This document shows, piece after piece, positions 1-8,260 of a stretch of 27,046 bases of DNA (positions are counted from its first letter, which is position 1; every line of letters begins with the position of its first letter). The notes beneath the pieces were generated by a model. That model saw only the letters and a program-made list of their open reading frames with translations. It was not told where the DNA came from and ran no database searches. The stretch spans positions 1 to 27,046 of the forward strand of contig JAFAFW010000080.1 in the NCBI GenBank assembly GCA_023423275.1, read 5' to 3'. The stretch is from Pseudomonadota bacterium (GTDB lineage: Bacteria > Pseudomonadota > Alphaproteobacteria > Rhizobiales > Hyphomicrobiaceae). The translations under genes and the position numbers were made by a program.

Positions 1-503
1 TGGCCGCCGGAGAACTCGTGCGGATATTTGCGTCCGTCAGCTGGATCGAGACCGACCAGGCGCAACAGCTCCCCGACGCGCGTCTCGATCTCCTGCCGGT
101 CACTCATCAGGCCGAACGCGCGCAACGGCTCGGCAATCACGCGGTCGACCCGCCAGCGCGGATTGAGGCTGGCATAGGGATCCTGGAAAATCATCTGGAT
201 GCGGCGGCGCAAATCCTCACGCCGGGCGTGCGCTTCGGCGCTGCTCATCGAAATACCGTCGATGCGCACATCACCGTCGCTTGGTGGGATCAGCCCGACG
301 ACGATCTTGGCGATGGTCGATTTGCCGGAACCCGACTCGCCGACCAGTGCAAACGTATCGCGGCGATTGATGCCGAACGAGACATCCGCAACGGCGGTGA
401 GGTTCTGCCGGGGTTTGCCCTCGATCACGCGATTGAGCCATGGCCCCGAAACGTCGAACGTGCGCCAGAGATGGTCGACTTCGACAAGAGGGGCAAGGCT
501 CAT
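1..503 (-). CDS. Oligopeptide/dipeptide ABC transporter ATP-binding protein, DppF/OppF type (3' part missing)
   Basis: This is the second ATPase subunit of a peptide/nickel-type ABC importer, hydrolysing ATP on the cytoplasmic face of the permease pair. The 167 visible residues hold the Walker A motif GESGSGKS (residues 55-62), the Q-loop in QMIFQDP (about 103-109) and, at the very window edge, the start of the signature motif (EFSGG). The Walker B and H-loop regions and the C-terminal oligopeptide domain lie outside the window. The ATG overlaps the TGA of the preceding ATPase gene (ATGA at 500-503), so the two are probably translationally coupled. Family and direction are certain; the substrate is not visible. 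DppF rather than OppF cannot be decided. Confidence 0.93.
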   Translation of the reverse strand, partial: MSLAPLVEVDHLWRTFDVSGPWLNRVIEGKPRQNLTAVADVSFGINRRDTFALVGESGSGKSTIAKIVVGLIPPSDGDVRIDGISMSSAEAHARREDLRRRIQMIFQDPYASLNPRWRVDRVIAEPLRAFGLMSDRQEIETRVGELLRLVGLDPADGRKYPHEFSGG

Positions 504-1489
504 GCAACAACCTCAGGGACGTTGGCCAGCCAGCAGGCGACGCGTGCGGTTTCATCACCATCGAGCGAGGGCCGGTCGTGGCGGCAACGCTCGATCACCT
601 TCGGACACCGCGGATTGAAGGCGCAGCCGGGCGGGATCGCGGTCAGCCTGGGCATCGATCCGGCGATCTGCACGAGGCGGTCGTCATCACCTGTCAGCGT
701 CGGGATCGAGCCCATGAGGCCTTGCGTATAAGGATGGCGCGGCACCTTCAGCACATCCCGCACCGGGCCGATTTCGACGATGCGGCCCGCATACATGACC
801 GCGACGCGATCGGCGATCTCGGCAATCACACCCATATCGTGCGTGATCAGCATGACGGACGTGTCGTGGCTTTTCGTCAGCCGCTTCAAAAGGCCGATGA
901 TCTGCGCCTGCACGGAGACATCGAGTGCGGTCGTCGGCTCGTCGGCGATGATCAGCTCCGGCTCGGTGCATAACACCATGGCCAGCACGACGCGCTGGCG
1001 CATCCCGCCCGACAGCTCATGCGGATAGGCGTCGATGCGCTGGGCGGGGGCAGGGATACCGACCTCGCCCAGCAGCTCGATGGCGCGCTCGCGGGCGCGT
1101 GCGGCGGAGATGTCGAGATGCACCAGCATGGTTTCGGTGATCTGATCGCCGATGCGGAACAGCGGATCGAGGCTCGTCAGCGGATCCTGGAACACCATGC
1201 CGACGCGCTTGCCGCGAATACGCCGCATGGCGCTGAGCGGCCAATTGTCGATGCGCTCGCCCTTGAGGCGAATTTCGCCGCCTGTGATGTGGCCCGGCGG
1301 CTCGATCAGTCCGATGATCGCGGAGCCGGTGACGGACTTTCCTGCGCCGGACTCTCCGACGACGCCCAGCACTTCGCCTGCTGCGATATCGAACGACACA
1401 TCGTCGAGCGCGACGAGATCTTTCCGCCGCGTGGCGAAGGCGACGCGCAAGTTCCGGACGCTGAGGACGGGTGTCATGTCCTGATCCAT
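500..1489 (-). CDS. Oligopeptide/dipeptide ABC transporter ATP-binding protein, DppD/OppD type
   Basis: This is the first ATPase subunit of the importer, 329 residues, normal for DppD/OppD. Visible motifs are Walker A GESGAGKS (45-52), Q-loop Q101, signature LSGGMRQR (159-166), Walker B LIIADEP (179-185) and the switch histidine in LITHD (H217). The C-terminal part carries the oligopeptide/dipeptide domain with the usual cysteine pattern CAFNPRCP...CRHDRP (about 290-310), typical of this subfamily. An internal ATG at codon 5 is an alternative start. The gene follows permease C after a gap of 178 bases that holds a REP-like palindrome, and overlaps the next ATPase by four bases. The transported substrate could be a peptide or another small solute; the sequence does not tell. 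Confidence 0.95.
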   Translation of the reverse strand: MDQDMTPVLSVRNLRVAFATRRKDLVALDDVSFDIAAGEVLGVVGESGAGKSVTGSAIIGLIEPPGHITGGEIRLKGERIDNWPLSAMRRIRGKRVGMVFQDPLTSLDPLFRIGDQITETMLVHLDISAARARERAIELLGEVGIPAPAQRIDAYPHELSGGMRQRVVLAMVLCTEPELIIADEPTTALDVSVQAQIIGLLKRLTKSHDTSVMLITHDMGVIAEIADRVAVMYAGRIVEIGPVRDVLKVPRHPYTQGLMGSIPTLTGDDDRLVQIAGSMPRLTAIPPGCAFNPRCPKVIERCRHDRPSLDGDETARVACWLANVPEVVA

Positions 1490-1512
1490 CGACGCGGACT
1501 TTCTTCGTTACC

Positions 1513-1623
1513 GTCATGCCCGCGCAGGCGGGCATCCAGACCACGTCGTGATGCCGAGATGAAGTGCCGCTGAGTGGCCCCCGGCTCAAAGCGAACCTGG
1601 ATTCCCGCCTGCGCGGGAATGAC
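1513..1623. repeat. REP-like inverted repeat between permease and ATPase genes
   Basis: Two 27-base arms, 1513-1539 and 1597-1623, are inverted near-copies (core cccgcgcaggcggg) separated by 57 bases. Each arm can also fold on itself (CCCGC, loop GCAG, GCGGG). Elements with this core are common as dispersed intergenic palindromes in alphaproteobacterial genomes. Position inside the operon suggests a transcript-stabilising or attenuating role, which is inference. Confidence 0.8.
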
Positions 1624-1667
1624 GGGCCGGGCAAGATCATCGTTGCGAGATGTTATTGCGCTCGCAC

Positions 1668-2627
1668 TCATTTCAGCCTCGGGTTCAGCGCGTCGCGGAG
1701 CCAATCACCGAGCAGGTTGATGGCAAGTGCGAGCACGATCAAAGCGATTGCGGGAAAGAACAGAATCCACCACTCACCGGAAAACAGGAACTGCTGGCCG
1801 ACGCGGATCAGCGTGCCGAGTGACGGCTGGGTCGGGGGCACGCCGACGCCGAGGAACGACAAGGTCGCCTCTTCGATGATCGCCAGAGCCAGGTTGATGG
1901 TTGCGATCACCATGACCGGTCCGACCACGTTCGGCAGTACATGCTCGCCCATGATCGCGAACGGCCGACGGCCCATCACGCGCGCGGCCTGCACGTATTC
2001 GCGGTTTTTCTCGATCATCGTTGAGCCGCGGACGGTGCGCGCATACTGCGCCCAGTTGGACAACCCGATTGCGATGATCAGCACGATAATCGCCATCTGC
2101 TCATGCTGCGAGGGATGGATCAGTCCGCGTCCGACACCGAATACGAGCAGCGCCATCAGGATCGCTGGAAACGACAACTGGACGTCGGCAATCCGCATGA
2201 TGACGGCATCGGTGCGCCCGCCGAGGAAGCCGGCTATCAGGCCCAGCGATACACCAAGGAGCATCGAAAACGCGACGGATGCAAAGCCCACCAGCAACGA
2301 GACGCGACTGCCGTAGAGGATCGCCGAAAGCATATCTCGGCCCTGGCTATCGGTGCCCAGCATGTACAGCATGCCGGACGAAGGACTGCGGTTCATGGGC
2401 TCGAGGAACCCGTCTTCGAGGCGGATGGCGCCGGGGTCGAAGGCATTCTGCGGCGCGATCCACGGCGCCAGCAGCGCCAGCAGCAGAATGATCGCCGTCG
2501 TCAGGCCGGCGATCATTGCGACCGGCGACCGGCGGAAATTCCACGCGAGGTCGGAATCCCAGGCACGCCAGACACCGGCGCGGAGCGCTGCGGTCCTGCT
2601 CATGCGGTTCTGAGGCAGGGTTTGCAT
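1668..2627 (-). CDS. ABC transporter permease, DppC/OppC type
   Basis: This is one of two inner-membrane permease subunits of the peptide-type importer (BPD_transp_1 family), 319 residues. The cytoplasmic N-terminus (about 1-35) is followed by a first membrane span (about 37-59), a periplasmic stretch ending in the family motif LGTDSQGRD (about 90-98), and five further hydrophobic spans. The EAA loop that contacts the ATPases is seen in EYVQAARVMG...HVLPN. TLSFLGVGVPP near the end is the usual DppC signature. It starts nine bases after the stop of permease B, so both are made from one message. An ATG at codon 9 is another possible start. Confidence 0.95.
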   Translation of the reverse strand: MQTLPQNRMSRTAALRAGVWRAWDSDLAWNFRRSPVAMIAGLTTAIILLLALLAPWIAPQNAFDPGAIRLEDGFLEPMNRSPSSGMLYMLGTDSQGRDMLSAILYGSRVSLLVGFASVAFSMLLGVSLGLIAGFLGGRTDAVIMRIADVQLSFPAILMALLVFGVGRGLIHPSQHEQMAIIVLIIAIGLSNWAQYARTVRGSTMIEKNREYVQAARVMGRRPFAIMGEHVLPNVVGPVMVIATINLALAIIEEATLSFLGVGVPPTQPSLGTLIRVGQQFLFSGEWWILFFPAIALIVLALAINLLGDWLRDALNPRLK

Positions 2628-2636
2628 CCAGGGCCT

Positions 2637-3620
2637 CTATTTCGCAGTCAGCACGCGCCCGGCCGCCAATCGCGGATCGAGCACGTAATAGAGCAGGTCG
2701 ACGATCAGATTGACCACGACGAACACGACGGCGACGAACAGCAGGTAGGCCGCCATCACCGGGATATCGACGAACTGCACGGCCTGCACGAACAGCGCGC
2801 CCAACCCCGGCCACTGGAAGACGCTTTCGGTCACGATGGCGAAGGCAATGACGGAACCAAGTTGCAGCCCGGCGATCGTCACCACGGGAACCAGCGTATT
2901 GCGCAACGCGTGCTTGAAGTGGATGCGGGACTCCGGCAATCCGCGGGCGCGCGCGAATTTCACATAGTCGGTCCGCAGCGTTTCCAGCATCTGCGCGCGC
3001 ACCAGGCGCATGATCAGCGTGAGCTGGAAGAATGCCAGCGTCAGAACCGGCATGACGAGCGACCGGCGTCCCGATTCCGTGAGCAGCCCGGTCGTCCACC
3101 AGCCGATCTTCACGGTGTCGCCGCGGCCGAAGGATGGAAGCCATCTCAGCTCCACCGCAAACAGATAGATGAGCCCGATGCCGATCAGGAAGGTCGGGAG
3201 ACTGACGCCGATCAGTGAGGTCGTCATGATGAAATGCGACAGCCAGCCGTTCCGGCGGATCGCGGTGTAGACGCCCATGATCACGCCCATGACCATAGCG
3301 AACAAGGCGGACAGTACCGCCAGTTCTACGGTGGCGGGCAATTTCTCGGCGATCAGCGCGGAGACCTTGCGGCCGTGCCGGTAGGAAACGCCGAATTCGC
3401 CTTGAGCAACGTCGGCGACGAAGCGTCCGAACTGAACGATGATCGGATCGTTCAGTCCGAGGCGCTCAGCCAGCGCCTGGCGGTCGGACTGGCTTGCCTC
3501 CTGTCCGACAAGGTTGGCGACCGGATCGCCGACGAACCGGAACATCGAGAAGGCAATCAGGGCCACCGCAAGCAATACGAGGATTGCCTGGGCGAGACTT
3601 TTGATGACGTAGGCGATCAT
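2637..3620 (-). CDS. ABC transporter permease, DppB/OppB type
   Basis: This is the second inner-membrane permease subunit, 327 residues, the usual size for DppB. The N-terminal span (about 7-28) and the following periplasmic region with RLGLNDPIIVQFGRF are typical of the family. The EAA loop is in DYVKFARARGLPESRI...HALRNTL, and the end (DLLYYVLDPR) is the classic DppB C-terminus. It lies 57 bases downstream of the binding-protein gene and nine bases ahead of permease C. Together with the neighbouring permease it forms the translocation channel. Substrate unknown. Confidence 0.95.
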   Translation of the reverse strand: MIAYVIKSLAQAILVLLAVALIAFSMFRFVGDPVANLVGQEASQSDRQALAERLGLNDPIIVQFGRFVADVAQGEFGVSYRHGRKVSALIAEKLPATVELAVLSALFAMVMGVIMGVYTAIRRNGWLSHFIMTTSLIGVSLPTFLIGIGLIYLFAVELRWLPSFGRGDTVKIGWWTTGLLTESGRRSLVMPVLTLAFFQLTLIMRLVRAQMLETLRTDYVKFARARGLPESRIHFKHALRNTLVPVVTIAGLQLGSVIAFAIVTESVFQWPGLGALFVQAVQFVDIPVMAAYLLFVAVVFVVVNLIVDLLYYVLDPRLAAGRVLTAK

Positions 3621-3677
3621 CGCGGGGTGCGCAGGAAAGCGAAGGCCAGCTCATCGAGCCGGCCCTTCGCAATCCGC

Positions 3678-5285
3678 CTACTTTTTGATTTTCACGAACT
3701 TCAGTTTCGGCTGGTTGGAAATATCGACCGGAATATCGAGATCCGGCTTCATGGCATAGGCCAGGGTCTGGATGTGGATGGGGATGTAGATCGTCTCATC
3801 CTGTAGCACCTTCCACATCTGGGCGATGGTCTGGTTGCGCTTGTTGAGATCGGTCTCGCGCGTCAGGCTTTCGGTCTGAGCATCGATCTCCGCATTGGAA
3901 AAGCGGGTGCCGTTCCAGCCGCCTTCCTTGTCGGTCTTGGTATGATAGAGGTAGGCGAAGATGTAGTGGCTGTCGAACGTCGGCACGCCCCAGCCGAGCA
4001 GGTAGAAGTCCGATTCGTTCTTCTGCAGCGTGGGGAAATGCAGTGACTTGGATTGTGACACCAGGTTGACCTTGATGCCGATCTGCGCGAGCTGCCCGAC
4101 GACCGCCTGACAGATCGCCTCGTCGTTGACGTAACGGTCGTTGGGGCAATGCATCGTCACCGAGAAGCCATTCGGGTAGCCGGCCTCTGCGAGCGTGGCC
4201 TTTGCCTTGGCGACATCGATCGGCGGAATGACGTCGAGCTCCTTGGTGTAGCCGTTGACGCCTGGAGGCGCGATGATGCCCGTCGGGATGGACTGGCCGC
4301 GCATCACGACCTTCTGGATCGCCTGCCGGTTCACCGTGGCGTTGATCGCATGGCGGATGCGCTTGTCGGCAAACGGGTTCTTGCCTTTGACATCCGACGA
4401 TTTCAGCTCAGGATCGCCGACGTTCATGCCGAGGAAGATCGCGCGGTTTTCCGGGCCTACTGACACGACCAGCTTTTCGTCGCCCTGCAGGCGTTGAATA
4501 TCCTGCACCGGGACGTCCTGGACGAAATCCACCTCGCCTGACAGCAGCGCGGCAATGCGCGTCGCATCGGACTTGATGGGCGTGTAGATCAGCTCCGAAA
4601 TCTCGAGCGGGACTTGCCCCTTGCCCCAGTAGTCCTCGTTGCGCTTCATCACCGTCTTGACGTCAGGCTCACGGCTGACGAGCACGAACGGGCCCGTGCC
4701 GTTCGCATTCCGGACGGCGTAATTTTCTTCCTTGTTCTTGAAATCCTGAACCTTCGTGGCGTTGTTCTTCTCGGCCCACGCCTTGCTCATGATGAAGAGG
4801 TCGGTCAGGTTGGCGGGCAGCAGCGGGTTCGGCCCCTTGGTCTTGATCTGCAGCGTCAGGTCATCGACCTTGATCAGCGCATCGACAGACGAGAGCAGCG
4901 ATTTCATATCCGACGTCGGCTGGCGCGCGCGGTCATAGGAGAAGATGACGTCGTCAACCGTGAAGGGTGTGCCGTCGTGGAATTTGACGCCCGGACGGAG
5001 TTTGAACTCCCACACTTCCGGATCGGATGTGATTGCCCAGGATTCCGCCAGCGCCGGCAGCGGCTTGCCTTGCGGGTCGCGAATGATCAGCGGTTCATAA
5101 ATATGATGGTTGAGGGCGTGCGTCGGGCCCTCGTTCTGCGCGTGCGGGTCGAGGGTCAGAGCATCGCCGGATCGCGCCCATCGTACGGTCCGCGCCTCGG
5201 CAGTATCCGCCAGCATCGCGCCAAAGCCGGCGAGTATCGCGCCAGCCATAAGCGTGGAAACGAAAAACCTGGTCCGCGCCAGCAT
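3678..5285 (-). CDS. ABC transporter substrate-binding protein, family 5 (peptide/nickel type)
   Basis: This is the periplasmic binding protein that delivers the ligand to the permeases, 535 residues (SBP_bac_5 family). It has a Sec-type signal peptide with probable cleavage after AEA at residue 31. The family patterns are visible: LTLDPHAQNEG, an Asn/Gly-rich YEPL segment, WEFKLRPGVKFHDGTPFTVDDVIFSYDRA, and NEDYWGKG. The start ATG has a strong Shine-Dalgarno sequence AGGAGG seven bases upstream. It is first in its transcription unit, with a promoter candidate at 5336-5365. The set binding protein-B-C-D-F is the canonical Dpp/Opp gene order. The ligand could be a peptide, an opine or another small compound; the neighbouring catabolic genes make a non-peptide ligand plausible. 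Confidence 0.95.
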   Translation of the reverse strand: MLARTRFFVSTLMAGAILAGFGAMLADTAEARTVRWARSGDALTLDPHAQNEGPTHALNHHIYEPLIIRDPQGKPLPALAESWAITSDPEVWEFKLRPGVKFHDGTPFTVDDVIFSYDRARQPTSDMKSLLSSVDALIKVDDLTLQIKTKGPNPLLPANLTDLFIMSKAWAEKNNATKVQDFKNKEENYAVRNANGTGPFVLVSREPDVKTVMKRNEDYWGKGQVPLEISELIYTPIKSDATRIAALLSGEVDFVQDVPVQDIQRLQGDEKLVVSVGPENRAIFLGMNVGDPELKSSDVKGKNPFADKRIRHAINATVNRQAIQKVVMRGQSIPTGIIAPPGVNGYTKELDVIPPIDVAKAKATLAEAGYPNGFSVTMHCPNDRYVNDEAICQAVVGQLAQIGIKVNLVSQSKSLHFPTLQKNESDFYLLGWGVPTFDSHYIFAYLYHTKTDKEGGWNGTRFSNAEIDAQTESLTRETDLNKRNQTIAQMWKVLQDETIYIPIHIQTLAYAMKPDLDIPVDISNQPKLKFVKIKK

Positions 5286-5335
5286 GCACTTCCCTCCTAC
5301 TATGACGGTGCCTCATTTGAACGGGTCTAAATCCG

Positions 5336-5365
5336 ATCATAGTCCATCACGACCGAAGCTGTCAT
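5336..5365 (-). promoter_or_regulatory. Candidate sigma70-type promoter of the ABC importer operon
   Basis: On the minus strand a -35 box ATGACA (5360-5365) and a -10 box TATGAT (5336-5341) are separated by 18 bases, each matching the consensus in five of six positions. A start near 5329 would leave a leader of about 44 bases before the binding-protein ATG. Seen by eye only. Confidence 0.5.
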
Positions 5366-5374
5366 CGGTGACAG
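5359..5374. promoter_or_regulatory. Inverted repeat overlapping the -35 box (possible operator)
   Basis: CTGTCA-TCGG-TGACAG is a perfect six-base inverted repeat with a four-base centre. It covers the -35 box of the candidate promoter, a position where a repressor would block transcription. No regulator gene is in the window, so the cognate protein is unknown. Confidence 0.4.
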
Positions 5375-5529
5375 GCGGGAATTTAGTTGCATTCTGCTGC
5401 ATGCTGAATTTCGAGCCTGATTGCCCCTCGACGAGGCAGGAACGGCTCAAAGATCAGACCGGAAATCCGCACCCGAACACGCACGCAGCGGAAGGGCAGG
5501 CACGTGACGCCATCGGCGAACAGTCGTGC

Positions 5530-6198
5530 TTAACGCCCTTCGATCGCATAAACCCGGGCCGGGGCGCCGTCGGCTTCCGGAATTTTCAGCGGGGCGGCCG
5601 AAAGCAGCACCCGATCCGCGCTGATTTCCGAGGTATTGACGACATACTCGATCATGTTGACGCCTGAACGGAGGAGGATGTCATGGGTGACATGTTCCTC
5701 GACGGGGCGAACCTCACCGTGCAGCAGCAGCCGGATGACGTAGTCCTGGGGAAAATCGTAGGCGACGGTCTGCACGCCTTTGTCCTTGAGGAACAGCGCT
5801 GCATCGCGTGTCAGGAACGGCGCATCGAGCCAGAACTCCTTCGTACGGAACGAGCGTTTCCGATCCCACCCTGACTTGAACAGGATCTTGTCGCCGGGAC
5901 GGACATGGCCGAAGCGCGCACTCAGTTTCTCCGGGCCGATCGGCTCGTTGGGCTCGACATCCAGCAGATCGATCACCGCGGCGTCACCGACCACGGCATC
6001 GAGCGGCGTCGCCTCGATGGTCGGGCCGTCCCCGAAATAGTGGCGGCGCGCGTCCACGTGCGTGAACGAGTGGCAATTGAGGACCATCGACGTCACTTGG
6101 AACAGATCGCCGGCGGTCGTGTCGCCGACGACGCTCCTCTCCGCTTTCCAGCGCACATGATCGGTGATGATCGGCATGGTGAGGTCGATGATGCGCAT
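5530..6198 (-). CDS. Cyclase-family metal-dependent hydrolase (kynurenine formamidase/isatin hydrolase-like)
   Basis: This enzyme belongs to the cyclase family (PF04199), which hydrolyses amides or lactam/cyclic compounds with Zn or Mn. From the chosen ATG it has 222 residues, a normal length. The metal motif, HxGTHxDxPxH in formamidases, appears here as HSFTHVDARRH (H43, H47, D49, H53): metal-binding positions are kept, but the usual Gly and Pro are changed. The start was placed at the ATG because AGAGG lies nine bases upstream; a longer version would need a TTG without such a signal. The gene begins 13 bases after the amidohydrolase stop, so the two are probably co-transcribed and may act on consecutive steps. 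The exact substrate is unknown. Confidence 0.85.
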   Translation of the reverse strand: MRIIDLTMPIITDHVRWKAERSVVGDTTAGDLFQVTSMVLNCHSFTHVDARRHYFGDGPTIEATPLDAVVGDAAVIDLLDVEPNEPIGPEKLSARFGHVRPGDKILFKSGWDRKRSFRTKEFWLDAPFLTRDAALFLKDKGVQTVAYDFPQDYVIRLLLHGEVRPVEEHVTHDILLRSGVNMIEYVVNTSEISADRVLLSAAPLKIPEADGAPARVYAIEGR

Positions 6199-6211
6199 CG
6201 GGCTCGTCCTC

Positions 6212-7135
6212 TCAGGCAAGCGGCTTGATATTCAGCCGATACACTCGGATGGCGTTATCGTGGAACAGTTTGAGGCGGTCCGCTTGCGGCAGATCCGCCG
6301 TCGCCTGCTTGTAACCGGCATAGATCGTCTCGAAGCTGCCGCACAGGCCATCGACCGGAAAATTCGACGCGAACATGCAGCGGTCGGTCCCGAAGATCTC
6401 GAGGCTGTCGCGAATGATGGCGCGGTGGTCCTCGAGCGACCAGGGCCGGTCCTTCAGCCCGATCCCCGAGAGCTTGAGCGTCGTCTGCGGCGCGGACGCA
6501 GCGCGCTTCATCGCCGCGCGCCAATCGTTCAAGGCCTCCGGGCTGCGGTCCGCGGGAAGGAACGTGTGGTTGATGACAACCGGGGTTTCCGGATAGGCGG
6601 CGATCAGGTCGAGAAGTTCATCGGCGTGCCACCATGGAGCCTGCAGCTCGAAGTGCAGGCCGTTTGGCGCAAGATGGCCATAACCGCGCCGCCACGCGGG
6701 ATCGGACATCGATGCCGGCGCGCCGATCTCGATACGATCCGGGGAGGGCGCTGCCGCTGGTTTGTGGCGGATCCCGCGGACGATTGGAAAGCGGGCGTGG
6801 GCGGCAAGAACGTCGGCAGCATCGGAGCGATGAAGATAGGCCCGGGCGACGTGAGCGCCCGGCAGCCCGTGCTGCTCTGCGACGCCGGTTATCCACGCGC
6901 TCTCTTCGACCAGATGATCCTCGTCCCACTCGCCCTCCATGGTCACGGTCGTGACCACCCGGTGCGATCCGGTGAGGGCCTTGTAAGTGTCGGGCATGAA
7001 ATCGCGCTTGATCGACGAATAGTCGCCATATCGGAACGGGATCAGGGCATCGGGCGCCAGCCACGGATGCCGCCGCATTCCCAGATCCCAGAAATGATGA
7101 TGGCAGTCGATGATTGGCAGATCGTCGTCGGTCAC
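6212..7135 (-). CDS. Amidohydrolase-2 family protein (TIM-barrel metal-dependent hydrolase)
   Basis: This is a probable cytoplasmic hydrolase or decarboxylase of the amidohydrolase-2 family (PF04909), about 307 residues. The N-terminal strand carries IIDCHHHFWD with the HxH metal pair (H12, H14 from the chosen start). Further family landmarks are RGIRHKP, VINHTFLP (a metal-site histidine after strand 5 or so) and FASNFPVD near the end, with its active-site Asp. The GTG start was chosen because GGAGA sits six bases upstream; the longer open frame starts at a TTG without a ribosome site. Relatives hydrolyse lactones such as 2-pyrone-4,6-dicarboxylate or sugar lactones, so a ring-opening or lactonase role next to the cyclase-family gene is reasonable but unproven. 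Confidence 0.87.
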   Translation of the reverse strand: MTDDDLPIIDCHHHFWDLGMRRHPWLAPDALIPFRYGDYSSIKRDFMPDTYKALTGSHRVVTTVTMEGEWDEDHLVEESAWITGVAEQHGLPGAHVARAYLHRSDAADVLAAHARFPIVRGIRHKPAAAPSPDRIEIGAPASMSDPAWRRGYGHLAPNGLHFELQAPWWHADELLDLIAAYPETPVVINHTFLPADRSPEALNDWRAAMKRAASAPQTTLKLSGIGLKDRPWSLEDHRAIIRDSLEIFGTDRCMFASNFPVDGLCGSFETIYAGYKQATADLPQADRLKLFHDNAIRVYRLNIKPLA

Positions 7136-7162
7136 GGACAGTCTCCGCAAGTGGGAGCGGGA

Positions 7163-7178
7163 CGGGTGCGATCACCCG
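7163..7178. other. Intercistronic hairpin
   Basis: CGGGTG-CGAT-CACCCG can form a six-base stem with a four-base loop between the Bug-type gene stop and the amidohydrolase start. There is no T-run after it on the minus strand, so it is more likely an RNA-stabilising or weak attenuating structure than a terminator. Confidence 0.35.
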
Positions 7179-7194
7179 CCCCATGGACGTGCTC

Positions 7195-8187
7195 TCAGCT
7201 CTTTGCGAGGCCGAGATCCTTGAGCAGTTCACCGGCCGTCTTGGTGAACTTATCCGCAGCGGCCTTGAACTCCGCCGGCGTTTCCCACAGAGGCGTAATT
7301 CCGCGATCCTTCATCAGCTTCCGCGTATCCGGGTTCTCATGGGCTTTCTTCGCCGCGGCGATCAGTTTCGACTTCACATCCTCGGGCACGCCTTTGGGCA
7401 GTACGAACGAGAACCAGTTCAGGTACTCCCAGTCGAGCCCGGTGGATTCCTTCAGTGTCGGCGCATCGGGGAACAAACCGAGCCGCTCCGGTGACATGAT
7501 CGCCAGAACCTTGACCTTGCCGCCTTCCGCCAGCGCCTTCGCCTCGATCGGCGAGACGGTGAGGAACGACAGACCGCCAGCGGCCAGCTCATTGAGCGCA
7601 GGAGCGCCGCCTTGGCTCGGCACGAACTTCACGTGATCGGCGGGCATGCCGATGGCCTTGCACAAACCCGCGGCGGCCAGATGCCACGCGCCACCCATCC
7701 CGGTTCCCGAGTTCGACAGTTCGCCATGCTTGGACGCCTTGATCGCGGCGATGACGTCCTTGGCCTCTTTATAAGGACCGTCGGATTTGACGGTGATACC
7801 CGAGGGGATGGTGCTGACGCGCGAGATCAGATCGAAGGAATCCGGCGTCAGATCGCCCAGCCCCAAGGTCTTATAGGTGGCGATTTCCGCGGTCGCGAAG
7901 CCGAGGGTATAACCATCCGGGGGAGCGTGCGCGATGGCCGTGTGGCCGGTCAGTCCACCGCCACCTGTGCGGTTCACGATGTTGACGGGCTGGCCGAGTT
8001 CTCTTTCGAGCGAAGCCGCAATGATGCGTGCAACAGTGTCACTGCCGCCACCAGCCGCCCACGGCACGATCAACTGTACGGGGCGGTTCGGGTAGGTGGA
8101 TTGGGCGGCTGCGGATTTGGCCGCCAATGGTGTGAGGGCAAGCGCACCGGCGGTGCCCATGAATGTGCGTCGCGAAAATTTCGTCAA
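7195..8187 (-). CDS. Bug-family tripartite tricarboxylate transporter substrate-binding protein (TctC-like)
   Basis: This is a periplasmic solute-binding protein of the Bug/TctC family, 330 residues. The N-terminus has a twin-arginine-like export motif (SRRTFM, residues 5-10), a hydrophobic stretch and an AAAQ cleavage region around residue 29. Mature-protein signatures are RPVQLIVPWAAGGGSD (about 35-50), the Gly-rich NRTGGGGLTG loop and PPDGYTLGFAT. No TctA or TctB membrane genes are in the window; such orphan binding proteins are common in this family and are thought to share membrane partners encoded elsewhere or to act in sensing. Its position between a PdxA-like dehydrogenase and two hydrolases suggests it binds the organic acid these enzymes handle. 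Confidence 0.93.
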   Translation of the reverse strand: MTKFSRRTFMGTAGALALTPLAAKSAAAQSTYPNRPVQLIVPWAAGGGSDTVARIIAASLERELGQPVNIVNRTGGGGLTGHTAIAHAPPDGYTLGFATAEIATYKTLGLGDLTPDSFDLISRVSTIPSGITVKSDGPYKEAKDVIAAIKASKHGELSNSGTGMGGAWHLAAAGLCKAIGMPADHVKFVPSQGGAPALNELAAGGLSFLTVSPIEAKALAEGGKVKVLAIMSPERLGLFPDAPTLKESTGLDWEYLNWFSFVLPKGVPEDVKSKLIAAAKKAHENPDTRKLMKDRGITPLWETPAEFKAAADKFTKTAGELLKDLGLAKS

Positions 8188-8260
8188 GGCATCCTCCCAA
8201 GAGTTTCATTTCATTGATTGCGGACCGGAATGTTTCTGGCCCGGGACTTCAAATCCGGCC

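Noticed and set aside
2103..3218. Long open frame on the plus strand (371 codons) across the permease genes
   Set aside because: It is antisense to two permeases with full family motifs; its product is rich in His, Arg, Gln and Asp and lacks any recognisable domain, as expected for a shadow frame in GC-rich DNA.
6164..7636. Plus-strand frame of 490 codons over the amidohydrolase and Bug genes
   Set aside because: It overlaps two well-recognised genes on the other strand and has no family motif or sensible start.
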